A stretch of DNA of 64,000 nucleotides from Diphasiastrum complanatum (GCA_029204225.1 CM055104.1:47564451-47628450), one strand, 5' to 3'. Shown: positions 37,951 through 50,311, counted from the stretch's first letter. Notes: generated by a model not told the origin, from the letters alone. Made by a program: numbers and translations.

Positions 37951-38605
37951 TGTGAAAATTGTCAACATTTCCTAGCTAGTTTGAGGCCTAAATTGGCTAA
38001 AATTGTAAATAGTTTTGGTTCTGGAGTTTCACACGTGTGAACCAGGCCACAATGTTTTTATTTACTGTATTTTTTCAGTATGATGAAGTGTCAAACTTCA
38101 TACCCTTCAAAATGAGACCATTTTGATGTATTTTGGTCATATAAGCCATTTTTAGCTATTTTTCCTATATAGGGAATATCTAGGGTCAAGTACCTTCTAG
38201 AGAGAGGAGAGAGAGTCATCTTCCTCATCCATAAATAGTAGGGAAGTCGTGGAGAACAGGTTGGAGAAACCTTTTGTATGCTTCATTGAGATCAATAGAT
38301 CATTGTCATTGTTTCTTCCTCCATTGAGAGCATTGTTGTGTGTATTGTCTTCAAGCTATTGTGTATGATCTTAGGTGCTTTCCAAAAGTGGTAGGCTGAT
38401 GTATTATGGACTGTATAATGCTATTTTGGGCCGCACTTGATGTTTATGGAAGTTTCCATTTGTGATAAATGCTTTTTGATCAAGTTCTTTGCATTCTAGG
38501 TAGCATAGAATGTGTTGCCAATTCCTAGCTTATGTAGTTTGGAGTGCAAGCATTCAAGCCAATGATCTTGGAGTTTAGATCCACTTAGGATCTGTATTTT
38601 TCACA
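37951..38605 (+). repeat. Copia-4 5' LTR
   Basis: TGTGAAAATTG...TTTTTCACA. Palindrome TTCACACGTGTGAA at 38028-38041. TATA box CTATATAGG at 38165-38173, followed about 35 bp downstream by a GA-rich AGAGAGAGGAGAGAGAG. The latter part would be the R/U5 region. Confidence 0.95.
38028..38041. promoter_or_regulatory. G-box palindrome in Copia-4 LTR U3
   Basis: TTCACACGTGTGAA, a perfect 14-nt inverted repeat around CACGTG, the core bound by plant bZIP and bHLH factors. It is 125 bp upstream of the LTR TATA box and identical in the 3' LTR (43804-43817). Confidence 0.6.
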
Positions 38606-38620
38606 TGGTATCAGAGCTGG
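38606..38620 (+). other. Copia-4 primer-binding site
   Basis: TGGTATCAGAGCTGG abuts the LTR; its first 12 bases complement initiator tRNA-Met. Confidence 0.9.
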
Positions 38621-39777
38621 TTGGCTTCTATTTACAGTAAGTATTCCATTTTTGGTCATATTTGGATGTTTGATCAAGTTCTAGCATGATTTTGCATTGC
38701 TTTGTTGATCAAATCTTACTAACCTTTGTTTTGTGAGTTGAACTTGTGGATCAAAAGCATATTTCAGGTCTATTGAAGATCAGAGGCTGAAAAGAAACTA
38801 TTTTGGATCAGATCATAACACCTAATCATTTGTGATTGTGAGGCTTGTGCATATTCAATACTAACAATGTTCTTTTCAATCCTATTGTTGACAATCTCCA
38901 TTCTTGGATGAACACTCTCCTTAAGTGGATGAAACTTCTCCTTAAGTGGATGACAAATGCTCTTTTGAGTGAGTTGTAATTCTCCTAAAGGCTGAGCAAA
39001 TCTCCCATTTGGATGAAAGATCCCCTTTTTTGGGTGAACATATTGTAAGCTCCATTGTGAAGAGCATATTGTAAAGATTGTCATCAATTTTGGCATAAAT
39101 TTTGGTGTACTTTGTTGAGCATGTAAGTAACTCTCCTTATGTAATTTGATTGGAGCATTTGCTGGAAGGTGTTAACCATTATGCAAGTGTGTTTTCAGGT
39201 TCTTAACAGGTTGAGGAACATTCTCATGTGAAGTGATCTTAGATCTACATCTAAACACCAAGATTTGACAAGATAGTGAAGCTAGTCTTGTGATTCACTA
39301 AGTGTGCTCATTCATTCACCTCTAAATCTTGTATTTATCACTTGCTGGAGTTTATAAACTTTTAGAAGTGTGGTTTACATGTGGTTTTACAGGTTGAATC
39401 AATATCTTAGTGTGTTGATCATATGTTGATCAAGTTTGTTCATTACTAGGTAATCTTGGCATCCTAGTTTTGGGTATTTTCTAAGAATGCAAGTAACTCT
39501 TCACACCATAACTTGATTTGTTCACTTGCTGGAAAGTTTGAGAGCTTAAGCAAGAGTGTGTTCAGGTTGGTTTGATTTTGTAATCCATTCTTAGTGTGTG
39601 CAAAGTGTTGCATGTGTTTCAATCTTCCTTTCTATGCTTGGAAACCATCTAGGTTCAAGATAGAAGTGTTTTAGGGTCCTAAATCTTCATAGATCTCTTT
39701 ATCTATCATTTGTTGAGAGAAAAGTGAGTGCTAAGTGCTTTAGGACAGAACCTAAAAGTTGAAGAAACATTAGAATC
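38621..39777 (+). mobile_element. Copia-4 untranslated leader
   Basis: 1.15-kb leader without a conserved ORF. It contains loosely repeated segments of the type ACTTGCTGGA...TTTGAGAGCTTAAGCAAGTGTG...CAGGTT (39120-39200, 39340-39400, 39510-39570), indicating ancient internal duplication. Confidence 0.7.
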
Positions 39778-42700
39778 ATGGCTTCCAATGGTGGGATCAT
39801 GCTAGAGTCTAGTGAAAGGTTGAGTTCATCAAACTACTCTACTTGGAAAGTGAGGATGGAGTCCTTACTTGAGTTGAATGAACTCATGGACATAGTTGCA
39901 GAAATTGAAGAGAGACCTCTCACACTTCAAGAGCAACAAAGGTTTGATAAGAAGGCCAAAAGGGCTCTTCATATCATTAAAATGAATGTTACAAATGAAC
40001 TTCTCAAGGAAGTTGGAAAGTGTCAAAGTGCAAGTGAGGCATGGAATGCCTTAAAGAAGCTCTTTGAATCAAAGTCCACATCTAGGGTATTGACCCTAAG
40101 GAGACAAATATTTTCTAGTAGGCAAAGAGAGGGTGAAAGTGCTCATGCATTTATCTTGAGAGTTAAGTCCCTAAGTGATGATTTAGCATGCATTGATGAG
40201 AACATAAAAGATGGTGAAATAGTCCAAGTTATGTTGAATGGTTTGCTAAATGAACATGCTAACCTTGTGCAAAGTTTTGCCATTCAAAGAGTCTTGCCAA
40301 GTGTGGTTGACTTGCAAGAAATCTTATTGGCTGAAGAACATAGGTTGCAATCAAAGCTTGATGGTGCATCCTTGCAAGGTGGAGGTGAAGAGGCTTTCTT
40401 CACAAAAGGCAAATTCAAGGGCAAAGGTAAAGGCAAAGGGAAATGGTCCAAAGGTGGTAACTTTGATCATGATGATCACTCTTCCTCTTCCTCTTCTACT
40501 AAGAACAATAAGTCAAAGTTCAAGTGCTTTTATTGTGGGATAAAAGGTCATTTTGCAAATGAATGTTATAAGAAGGAAAGAGAGCAAGGAGAGAGGCAAG
40601 GAAATCTTACAATAGATGAGGAAGAACATAACACATGTGAATCACTTGTTATGACTTCAAGTTTGTTAGCCAACATAGATGATAATGATCCTTGGTGGAT
40701 TGATAGTGGAGCCTCATCTCACATGACAAGACATAAGGAATACTTTACATCCTTATTGTCTTATGAGGGAGAAGGTAACATCATCTACACTGCAAATGAT
40801 GGTCAATGTGACATCAAAGGCATAGGCACTATTCCTATTTCCCTTTCAACAAATAGGAAAGCAAATCTTGAAAATGTTTTGTACATTCCTTCAATCACTA
40901 AGAATTTGCTTAGTGTAAGTCAAATGATTGACAAAGGACTTGATGTGGAGTTCATTGGAGATGCATGTTTGATAAGTAAATGTGGATCCTTGATTGCTCA
41001 AGGTAGGAGGCATGGTAAACTTTTCAAGCTTGATGCATGTGTGATCTCTAATCATGAAGGATGTATGGCTAGGGAGCAATTGACAAACCAAGAAGTTTGG
41101 CACAAGAGGTTGGGCCATCCCAACTTCAAATCTTTGGAGGTAATGGCAAAGAAAGAGCTTGTTCTTGGTCTCCCTAAAAGTCTTGTTGCAAACAATAGTG
41201 TTTGTGAACATTGTGCCTTGTCCAAATCTCATAGACTTGCTTATTCTAGATCTACTTCTAGATCTAAAGAAGCTTTTCAACTTGTGCATTCTGATATTCA
41301 TTCTTCTAGTACAACTAGCAATGGTGGGGCAAAGATGTATGCAACTTTCATTGATGACTTTAGTAGGTATACTTGGATCTATCTTCTTAAAAGTAAGGAT
41401 GAAGTGTTTGCTGCATTTGTCAAGTTCAAGAATGAAATGGAAAACCAATTCAATACAAAGATCAAATGCTTAAGATCTGATAATGGAGGGGAATACACCT
41501 CAAATAGGTTCAAAGACTTTTGTATAGCACATGGGATTAAGAGGGAGATGTCTAGTCCTAGGACTCCACAACAGAATGGAGTGGCCGAGAGGAAGAATAG
41601 AACCCTTTGTGAATGTGCCAAGGCAATGAGACTACATGCTAATCTTGCTAAGTCTTTTTGGGGGGAAGCTTTAGCATGTGCTAACTATCTATGTAATAGA
41701 TGGACAAGTGCTTCCTTGGATGGTAAAACTCCTCATGAGGTTCTTTATGGTAGAAGGCCGAGTGTCAAGCATTGTAGGATCTTTGGATGTACATGTTTTG
41801 TCAATATCACACTTGATGATAGAACTAAAGAAGATCCTTCATCAAAGAAGGGTGTGTTTGTTGGCTATAGTGAAGTAAGCAAGGCTTACAAAGTGTACAT
41901 TCCTTCTACAAAGAAAGTTGTCATAAGTAGGGATGTCATCTTTCATGAAGAGAATGTTTCCAATGTTGTTGATGTTGATGTTGATGTGCCTACTAATCAT
42001 CATGATGTGCAAGATGTCTTGGATGAAGATGGAGATGCCACTCCAAAGCAAACTTCAAGGAAGACTCAAAGGCAAAGGGCTAAGCCATCAAGGCTAACCT
42101 ATGATGAAAAAGGAAAGCAAGTGGTGGACAACTCTAACTTTGCTTTTCTTACCTCTTTTGATGAACCAACTTGTGTAGGTGAAGCAATTCAAAAGAAGGA
42201 ATGGATCCAAGCCATGGATCATGAGCATCAAGCACTCATCAAAAGCAACACATGGAAGTTGGTAAAGCTTCCAAAGGACAAGAAGGCAATTGGTTGTAAG
42301 TGGATCTTCAAGATCAAGACAAATCAAGAAGGATCAATCAACAAGTACAAGGCAAGGTTGGTGGCAAAGGGGTATGCTCAAGAATATGGTATTGACTATG
42401 ATGAGACCTTTGCACCCGTGGCAAAGATGGTAACTATTCGAATCCTAATCTCTCTTGCAACTCTTTATGATTGGGATATGTGGCAAATGGATGTTACTAA
42501 TGCCTTCTTGAATGGTGATCTTGAAGAAGATATTTACATGGAGCAACCCGAGGGCTATGTTTCACATGATGAGCCTAATCATGTGTGCTATCTCCAAAAG
42601 AGTTTGTATGGGCTAAAGCAAGCACCAAGGAGTTGGTATGCTAAGCTCAATTCCTTCTTACTTTCTCAAAACTTTGTTATGAGTGAGTATGATCATTCTC

Positions 42701-43731
42701 TCTACTTTAGATTGAATGAAAATGATATCACTTTACTTTTGATCTATGTTGATGACATTATCTTAAGTGGTGGTAACAATCTAGATATAGATGAAATCAA
42801 GATGGCACTCAAAAGAGAGTTTGAAATTCAAGATCTTGGTAAACTTCATTATATCTTAGGAATAGAGATTATTAGAACTTCTAAATCTACATTCATATGT
42901 CAAGAAAAGTATGTTAACTCTATTCTAAAAAGGTTTCATATGGAAGATTGTAAAGTTGTTTCTACTCCTATGGAATCAAATGTAAAGCTAACTACAAGAA
43001 GTAATGAAAGATCCTTCAAGGACATTACTCTCTATAGAAAGCTAATAGGATCTCTTATATGGTTAACCATCACAAGACCTGATCTAAGCTTTGTGGTTGG
43101 TAAACTAAGTCAATTTATGCAAGATCCTAGTGAGGCTCATTGGAAGCTAGGAAAGAGAGTACTTAGATACATCTCGGGATCTAGAGATTTTGGCATCTTG
43201 TATGGAGGTACTACACCTAACCTTTGTGGATTTTCAGATTAAGATTTTGCAGGTGATCAAATGGATAGGAAGTCAACAAGTGCCTTTGAAATCTATCTTG
43301 GAGATGGAGTGGTCTCATGGCTATCAAAGAAGCAACCAACTATCTCTCTATCTTCCACCGAAGCCGAGTACAAGGCATTAACAACATGCACCAAGGAGAT
43401 TCTTTGGATCAAGAGGATGTTATTGGATCTTCACTTGCTGGAACCAGAGAAGACTCCAATCATACTTTGTGATAACCTTTCAGCCCAAAGCTTGGCAAGC
43501 AATCCTGTTTTTCATGCAAGGAGCAAGCACATTGAGATTGCTCACCATTTTGTGAGAGATCAAGTCATTGCCAAAGAGGTGGAGCTTCAACATGTCTCTT
43601 CAAAGGAGTGTGTGGCTGATATCTTCACCAAACCATTGGGAAAGGACCTATATTTAATGCATAGATCTAATCTTGGAATGTGCTCAAAGACTATGTTGAA
43701 ACTAGCATCCAATGTTGAAGAGGGAGTGTGA
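39778..43731 (+). CDS. Copia-4 Gag-Pol polyprotein with one internal stop
   Basis: The frame opens at ATG 39778 (MASNGGIMLESSERLSSSNY) after a stop-rich leader. It runs 1154 codons to a TAA at 43240-43242, then continues in the same frame to 43731 (1317 codons without the stop). Gag occupies about 1-245; zinc knuckle CFYCGIKGHFANEC 250-263; protease WWIDSGASSHM with catalytic D309; GAG-pre-integrase VWHKRLGHPN from 440. The integrase core has D506, D568 and E604 (DD35E). RT has YVDD at 990-993. RNase H is interrupted at FSD-stop-DFAGD, probably a TCA-to-TAA change since Copia-3 has Ser there. The rest (DRKSTSAFEIYL, HARSKHIEIAHHFV) is intact. All enzymes except RNase H appear complete, so the copy is probably just defective. 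Confidence 0.93.
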
Positions 43732-44381
43732 AAATTGTCAACATTTCCTAGCTAGTTTGAGGCCTAAATTGGCTAAAATTGTAAATAGTTTTGGTTCTGG
43801 AGTTTCACACGTGTGAACCAGGCCACAATGTTTTTATTTACTGTATTTTTTCAGTATGATGAAGTGTCAAACTTCATACCCTTCAAAATGAGACCATTTT
43901 GATGTATTTTGGTCATATAAGCCATTTTTAGCTATTTTTCCTATATAGGGAATATCTAGGGTCAAGTACCTTCTAGAGAGAGGAGAGAGAGTCATCTTCC
44001 TCATCCATAAATAGTAGGGAAGTCGTGGAGAACAGGTTGGAGAAACCTTTTGTATGCTTCATTGAGATCAATAGATCATTGTCATTGTTTCTTCCTCCAT
44101 TGAGAGCATTGTTGTGTGTATTGTCTTCAAGCTATTGTGTATGATCTTAGGTGCTTTCCAAAAGTGGTAGGCTGATGTATTATGGACTGTATAATGCTAT
44201 TTTTGGCCGCACTTGATGTTTATGGAAGTTTCCATTTGTGATAAATGCTTTTTGATCAAGTTCTTTGCATTCTAGGTAGCATAGAATGTGTTGCCAATTC
44301 CTAGCTTATGTAGTTTGGAGTGCAAGCATTCAAGCCAATGATCTTGGAGTTTAGATCCACTTAGGATCTGTATTTTTCACA
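43727..44381 (+). repeat. Copia-4 3' LTR
   Basis: Same length as the 5' LTR and identical except for one base (TTTTTGGCC versus TTTTGGGCC near 44203). TATA at 43942-43949. Followed by AGCCA. Confidence 0.95.
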
Positions 44382-44386
44382 AGCCA

Positions 44387-45284
44387 CCTTTTGATGGTGA
44401 CCTTTAGTGAAAGGGCAAATTCCACATGTAATTTCTAATTTGGTGGAATTTCCACTTGGGCTCCACATGGGCAGCCTTCTTGCTTATTTAAGGGCCCCTC
44501 TCTCTTGCGAGGGAGCTTTGAATGTATTGTCAAGTTCTCTTGAGCAAATAAAGAGGATCCTCCACGAGTTCTTGATGATTTCTAAGCTCCTTGTTCATGG
44601 CAATGTTTTTGAGTGAAATTTCTATGAGCATGCTTGAATTTCTTGCATTGTGGATTAACTAGTTTCTTGTTTTCTAGTTTCTTGCTTAGTTGTGGATTAG
44701 AATTCACTTCTTGTTTATGGAATAAGGTAGAAATCAGCATTCAAATAAACTAAATAGGCTGGAACAGTGGTGTAGATCTTGCATACTCTCTTACTTTCCA
44801 GTTCTTGATTGTTCTTGGACATTCTAAGCATCAAGAAATGAGTGTTTTTTTATTCTTGGACTGTCAAATGCTGTTAGAAATCTAGTTTCTTGTTTCTTGT
44901 TCAGTAGTTAATCTTGTTCTTGATTGATTTCTGATTCAATAGATAGTGGTAGGTCTGCTCCCTGTTCCAAAACGTTGTTCCTCTTGAGCTAAAGATGGTT
45001 ACATGGTCGGTTTTTGCATGTAGCTGAGCATCGGAACTGTGTCTCCCACTGACAGGCTAGGAAATACATGTTGAAATCTGAGTAATGCTTCTGCTTTGTA
45101 ACTATTTTAATAAGAAGAAGAACCATAAAGAACTGTAACTAAAGAAGAGGTAAAGAAATTACAAGAACCGTGTTCACAAATTTTACAGCTACACAAATGT
45201 TAAACCAAGCCATATCTCTTTCATTTGTGTTGTGAATCAATCGCCCTGATATCTCCTACACATTCATTACAAACCTCCCCACTT
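44387..45284 (+). mobile_element. Probable LTR/leader of the gypsy element hosting Copia-4
   Basis: A TATA-like CTTATTTAAGGG at 44484 is followed by TCTCTCTTGCGAGGG, reminiscent of an LTR promoter. Sequence before Copia-4 (TGTAGACCCCCCCCTTAAATTAG at about 37911) could be its start. Repeated TTTCTTGTT/CTAGTTTCTTG motifs occupy 44640-44920. A definite LTR end and PBS were not found. No ORF. Confidence 0.35.
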
Positions 45285-46160
45285 TGGTCCTGACCGATGT
45301 GCCACTCATTTCTCAACCGGGGTCTCATGATCCTTACCAAGCCGAGCTCCACAACTCAAGTCTGGAACGGATCGCTACCTACTGCCTCTCGACCGAGCCA
45401 CTACTCCAATATCCTGACATGTCATGAGTTTCACCTCAACCGATGTTCATCGTTCAAATCTCGACCGGAGCCATACGTCTAGATTTTGACCGAAGACCTC
45501 TTTGCCGAAAGAAATCTTCAAATCTCCACCGGACTCTTCAGTCTTGATCTCAGCTGAAGCGTTCCTTCGCATCTTGACCGAAGTCTTCAGTTAGATCTTG
45601 ACCAGACCCTTCAGTCTTGATCTCAACCGGAGCACTTCTTTCAAATCTCAACCAGAGCACTTGCTCGCATCTCAATCGAAGTGTTTAGATCTCAACTGGC
45701 ACGTTTTCATCAGATCTCAACCGGTGCACTTCTCTCGAACAACCGAAGGCCATAGTCAGATCTCAACCGATGCCTTCTATTGAAATCTCAACTGACGCCT
45801 TCTATTGACATCTCAACCAACGATCTACTTCAATCTCAATTGAGCCGGAGACATTCATCAAATCTTGACCGACGCTCTCGCGACAGATCTTGACCGACAA
45901 CCTCGTGTCAGATCTCGATCGACAACCTCCATCCCACTCTCGACCGATGCTCTCGAGACAGATCTCGACCGACAACCTCGCGTCAGATCTCGACCGCCAA
46001 CCTCCGTCCCAATCTCAATCGACGACCTCGCGTCAGAACTCGATCGATGACCTCACGTCAGATCTTGACCGACGACCTCACGTCAGATCTTGATCGACGC
46101 CCTCGCGTCAGTTCTCGACCGATGGATACTCTCAGATCTCAACCGATCCTTAGACCATCC
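45285..46160 (+). repeat. 25-bp minisatellite, about 25-30 degenerate units
   Basis: The core unit is CAGATCT-CGACCGACGACCTCGCGT with TCTCGACCGACGACCTCG as its most conserved part. Units between 45885 and 46130 keep a strict 25-bp period; older units to the left are spaced 25-35 bp and more diverged. Because 25 is not a multiple of three, the repeat is open in more than one frame and gives DLDRQP-rich pseudo-ORFs. It directly precedes a gypsy gag, as a leader would. Confidence 0.85.
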
Positions 46161-46379
46161 AGTCCATATACAAATTTTGCATCGTGGGAACCGCATCCAA
46201 CCGTAGATAACACATTCACCAATTTACACAATCCTACGATACTCTACAAGTTGTTATGAATCGCCCTTACGATCCGAATTCTACGTAGGACTATCCACCA
46301 GAGATGGTCTCCCCATCCACTGAACAAGCTCGATTTAGCAGAAATTCCCGGATGAAATCCCAAATCCAAGAGCCATCCA

Positions 46380-47094
46380 CCAACCCATTTGACATATGAA
46401 CGACCACATTTTCATGCTGCCAAATCTTCACATGCACGAGCTCACTTAAACAAAGCTTTTGCAAATAATATTCCACGTACTGAAAAATGTACCCCAAATC
46501 TAGATTTACCTAAGTACGATGGTACACTGATCCTCAAATATTTCTTCAAGTCTTTGAGAACGCATGTGACGTCTATGGCGAGACATCACCGGAAGCCATG
46601 GTACAGCTCTTTTTGATGACCATGATCGATTGTGCACGAGAGTGGTTTTTTAACCTTGATTGTGAAGATAAACGTGACTGGTCACTCTTGAAGGAGGCCT
46701 TTATCAAACGCTTCAAGCCATTTCGCTTGATAGAAAGTCCTTTTGTCAAGCTAAGTAGCATCAAAATGAAAAAAGACGAGAAAGTACGTGACTATATTGA
46801 ACGATTTAAAAGATTAAAAAGTCAAATACAAGAACTGAGTCTATGCTCATAATTTGGTTCCTCATTGGACTCCCACGATGGATAAGACATGAACTTCGTT
46901 CCAATGATGAATATACATTATTGAAACAAGCCATGTCTGACGCCATTCGAGAGGAAGACGAGGGCTCTGATGTTGATGAACCACGTGAACGGAGAGCACA
47001 TCGTGCTGTCCAAGAAGCTCGACCAAACGACGAAACTCGAGAGCAGTTGTGGAAAACACAGATGGAGTTGCTTAACCAGCAACACCAACAATAG
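46380..47094 (+). pseudogene. Gypsy-C gag remnant
   Basis: Read across three frames: LPKYDGT (46505), a capsid segment MVQLFLMTMIDCAREWFFNL (46598), DWSLLKEAFIKRFKPF (46676), KDEKVRDYIERFKRLKSQIQ (46770), then IIWFLIGLPRWIRHELRS and SDAIREEDEGSD (46850-46970). The motifs match Gypsy-B gag, so the two belong to one family. Two frameshifts (near 46590 and 46845) disable it. Zinc knuckles and pol are not found downstream on plus; instead minus-strand gypsy pol appears from 47.76 kb. Confidence 0.75.
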
Positions 47095-47755
47095 ATGGAG
47101 AAACTCACGAAAGAGTTTCAAAACACTCTTAAGTCTATCCAGAGTTCGATGTCGGGTCAGTTACCCACTGGCCAAATCCACCATAGACGAGAGAACACAT
47201 GGTGCCCTCACTGTCGAGGTGCACACATTGGCAATGAGTGCATGGAGCCATAAACTGAAAATATCGGAATTGATTGAAATAGTGGATTAGTCTCGAAGTG
47301 CTACACAGTTACCTGATACTAATCCCAAACCAAACCTTAAGAGAAGAATCAACAACAATCACATTCATATATCAGTACCCAAACTAAATGCATGAAGATG
47401 GAGCATGGAAGAGAACGCAGGTTGAAGGATCTTCATTAAACATTTCAACAACATGACAATACACAACACATGCTATGAATCTCGTGGAGGAGGCTCCTAT
47501 TTGTGCACACAAAGAGTGAACCCACCCCATTCTAAAACATTTCGAGTTCCACCTCTTGACTAGTGGGTGAACCCCATTCTATAATCTTTTGGGTTCCACC
47601 TCTTACACATTATTAGGAGGCCTCTTTATTAAAAAAACATAACTCAAGTTGAGAAAGTCTAAATTACTAGCTCCCACATGGCTTTCCATCTTTCGGGAAC
47701 TACCATGGGGCTCACAGTAGATGCACTTAGTGTATCACTAGTAATTCTCGTGCTC
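47095..47755. other. Non-coding junction between opposite-facing gypsy fragments
   Basis: No coding signal. It contains a diverged tandem duplication of about 60 bp (TGAACCCACCCCATTCTAAAA... and GTGAACCCCATTCTATAATC..., 47515-47610), each ending GTTCCACCTCTT. Confidence 0.5.
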
Positions 47756-47757
47756 TC

Positions 47758-50000
47758 AAACTCGGCTCTCAATGTCATCTCCACTAGAAACCCTTTTTAG
47801 GAGAAGAGACACTACATCGATACCTCGGGGCTTGGCATCAGCTAACAGTTTAGTAATTGTGAAAACAGTCAAATACTTTCTCCAAACGATCCAAGTGGTT
47901 TGTATCAACACTATGAACTCCGACATCATCCAAGTAGATTTCAAGGAAGTTCTGCAGGTAGTCTTTGAAAGCGAATTGCATCACTCTCTGAAATGAACTA
48001 GGTGCATTACAAAGTCCAAACGACATAACTTTATAAGCATATGTTTTTCACTCCGTTGCAAAAATTGTTTTATGACGATTCGCAGGTGCAATCTTGACTT
48101 GCTTGTATCCACTAAATCCATCCAAAAAATTGTAGGCTTCTACTCCAACGAGGCGTTCCATTATGCTTTCAGTAAAGGGTAACATAAAGTGTTCCTTTCA
48201 CATCACTTTGTCAAAGGCTTTGAGATTCACACAAATTCTCATCTTTTTACTCTTCTTAGGAACGACGACAATTGGTGATACCCATTCGGTATGCTCAATC
48301 TCATAAATGAAATTGGCTTCAAGTAAACTTTGTAGCTCTTTCTTAATAGGATCAATAACGTTTGGATTAGAGCAATAGAATTTGGTGACCTTCGGAACTG
48401 TGTCAGGCATCAAGGGATTTGTATGCTCAATAATCGATGTAGGAATCCCTTTAAGATCTTTGTATGTCCAAGCAAAAATAGTCTTGATACTTAACCAATA
48501 ATTTTTTTAACGCTTGTTCGGGAGTAAGTTGCGCTCCAACTTGTACATTTTTCTCTGATTCTCCTGGTTCAGCAAGATTCATTGGTTGTGAGTCCTGGCT
48601 GGTCCATCGTAAACCTCCTTTGCTTCTGGTACTTGCTCTTCTAGTTCACGATGAGCTTTTGGTAACATAATCACAACATCATCCAAAGTATAGTATTTGA
48701 AATGCTTGGGCCTATCATGCTGGACGTATTCCAATTGTTCTTTTTCATAAGGACTGATCTTGGATCTTCGTTTAGCTTTCTTGGCAGGAATCGATCATGG
48801 AGGTGATGACTTTCTAGAAGATGTGCCCTTCTCAAAAGGTGACGACTTTTTCTATGGTGATTTCTTGCGAAAACTCTTACTTGAAGAATCATCCTTGATC
48901 TTCTCTTTTTCCTTTATCCAATAAAGTGGTACAATTTCAGGATCAACTTTTCGAGATGATTTTTTATCATTTTAGGACGGTATTATAATGCTGCTTAGCT
49001 TGCCTCTTTGTCATTGGTCCTACAGCTTTCTCTTCTTTTGATACAATTGCCTTTGGCTGTTTTATTGTCGGTTCTTCCAAAATATCTCGGATTCCAAATC
49101 TCATAGGATCCATGTGATTGAGAATCTACTCATCTGTAAGCTCAGCATCTTCATTGTAAGTCAAGATGTGACTAACATGAATTAGTTCATCTTCAATCGA
49201 ATCTAGAACTGGTGAAGTTGACATCCAAGCTACGTTCATCATGTTCAATGGAAAAGTGATCTGCGTATCCAAAGTTTGATTTGATAAAGGAATCTCGCTC
49301 AATTCAGATTGATTATCATGTTGACACATACAGTCTACTGTACAATCCACTGTTGCAAGAGCTTGGTTCCAATTGACAGTATCAGTTTGAGAGTCGTAAT
49401 GAACTCCCAGAGTCTTCACTTGTCGATCAAATGTATGATCCGTTGTTGATGAATCATCATCCCCTTTTTGAACTACTGGCTTGATAGTCCAAGTGATTGG
49501 ATCAACTTTGACTGCATGCTCACGATTCTCAAAAGTAATTTTAACGGTGCCCCAGTCATGAATTACTTGCGCAACTCGTAACCATGGACGGTCCAATAAG
49601 ACATGATATACATTTGGTGCGTCAGGTAAGTCTATTACTACGAAAGTAATGACGAACTGCACTCCAACAATTTTGACAAGTAGGTCTTCTACCATCCCTT
49701 TAGGATGGACCATTGTTTGATCGGCTAGCTTTATGACAAAAGTTGCAAGTTTGATCTTTGTAAGTCCACACTTTGCACATAGCTTTGTTGAAATCAGGTT
49801 AGCTCTTGAACCTCCATCTATCACAGTTGTTTCTATATCAAACTGTCTATGTTGTATCGATAGGGTGATGTTCCGTTGCTCACTTTCCCATGCTGCTCCT
49901 ACATTGAGTACGTCACTTGATTCTTCAAATGCGGCACAAAAGAGTGGCTCATAATGGACTGTTGTTTTTTGCTAATACTTCTTTTGCTTTCGGCACTCTG
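47758..50000 (-). pseudogene. Gypsy-D protease, linker and reverse transcriptase remnant
   Basis: Minus strand from about 49970. IDGGSRANLISTKL (protease, DGG variant) starts the ORF at 49824; LATFVIKLADQTMVHPKGM and YHVLLDRPWLRVAQVIHDWG follow, then a linker to 49126. RT resumes below 48480: TKFYCSNPNVIDPIKKEL, FIYEIEHTEWVSPIVVVPKK, KMRICVNLKAFDKVM (48200). After a stop come LPFTESI, YNFLDGFSGYKQVKIAP, MSFGLCNAPSSFQRVM and IYLDDV (about 47900), which is the polymerase catalytic motif. The protein is close to Gypsy-B but extends further into RT. Stops and a frame change between 48480 and 49126 disable it. It faces Gypsy-C gag head-to-head, implying a rearrangement or separate insertions. Confidence 0.78.
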
Positions 50001-50040
50001 TGGTTCTCTCCGCATGCAAAGCATCCAAGTGGTGCTATAT

Positions 50041-50052
50041 GTGTGTGTGTGT

Positions 50053-50138
<86 letters not shown>
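50041..50138. repeat. (GT)n-(TA)n compound microsatellite
   Basis: About 18 bp of GT-type repeats followed by about 78 bp of TA repeats. All YIYIYI-type ORFs here are translation artefacts. Confidence 0.95.
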
Positions 50139-50147
<9 letters not shown>

Positions 50148-50272
50148 CATATATGTATATATCTAAGGAAGCGGATGGTGGACACGGACGCATCCGAGGG
50201 TGGACGCAGCCACTTTTTTTTTCTTAAATTTTTTTTTTCTTGTTAATTATGTTTAAAAATTAAAAAAAAAAT

Positions 50273-50311
50273 GGACGCGTTTGACCCCGCGTCCGGGGGT
50301 CAAACGCGTCC
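50273..50311. repeat. Perfect 16-bp-stem hairpin
   Basis: Arms GGACGCGTTTGACCCC (50273-50288) and its exact complement (50296-50311) with a 7-nt loop. GC-rich, inside an island (50170-50360) with several related CGGACGC segments, flanked on both sides by TA microsatellites. Confidence 0.9.

Larger units (their letters stand above)
37951..44381 (+). mobile_element. Copia-4, young full-length Ty1/copia element
   Basis: 6431 bp with 655-bp LTRs (37951-38605 and 43727-44381), target-site duplication AGCCA (37946-37950 and 44382-44386), PBS TGGTATCAGAGCTGG directly after the 5' LTR, and a purine-rich GAAGAGGGAG directly before the 3' LTR. By eye the LTRs differ at a single base (about 38427 versus 44203). 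The coding region is a single gag-pol frame with one in-frame TAA. The element is therefore a very recent insertion and inserted into an LTR-like sequence of the flanking gypsy (37900-37950 joined to 44387 onward). Confidence 0.95.

Noticed and set aside
45865-46160. CRISPR-like array or DLDRQP-repeat protein
   Set aside because: Contiguous 25-bp units without unique spacers in a plant context; open frames arise because the unit lacks stops, and 25 is not a multiple of three.
49899-50246. ORFs rich in YIYI around the TA repeat
   Set aside because: Microsatellite translation; the flanks show no conserved protein.
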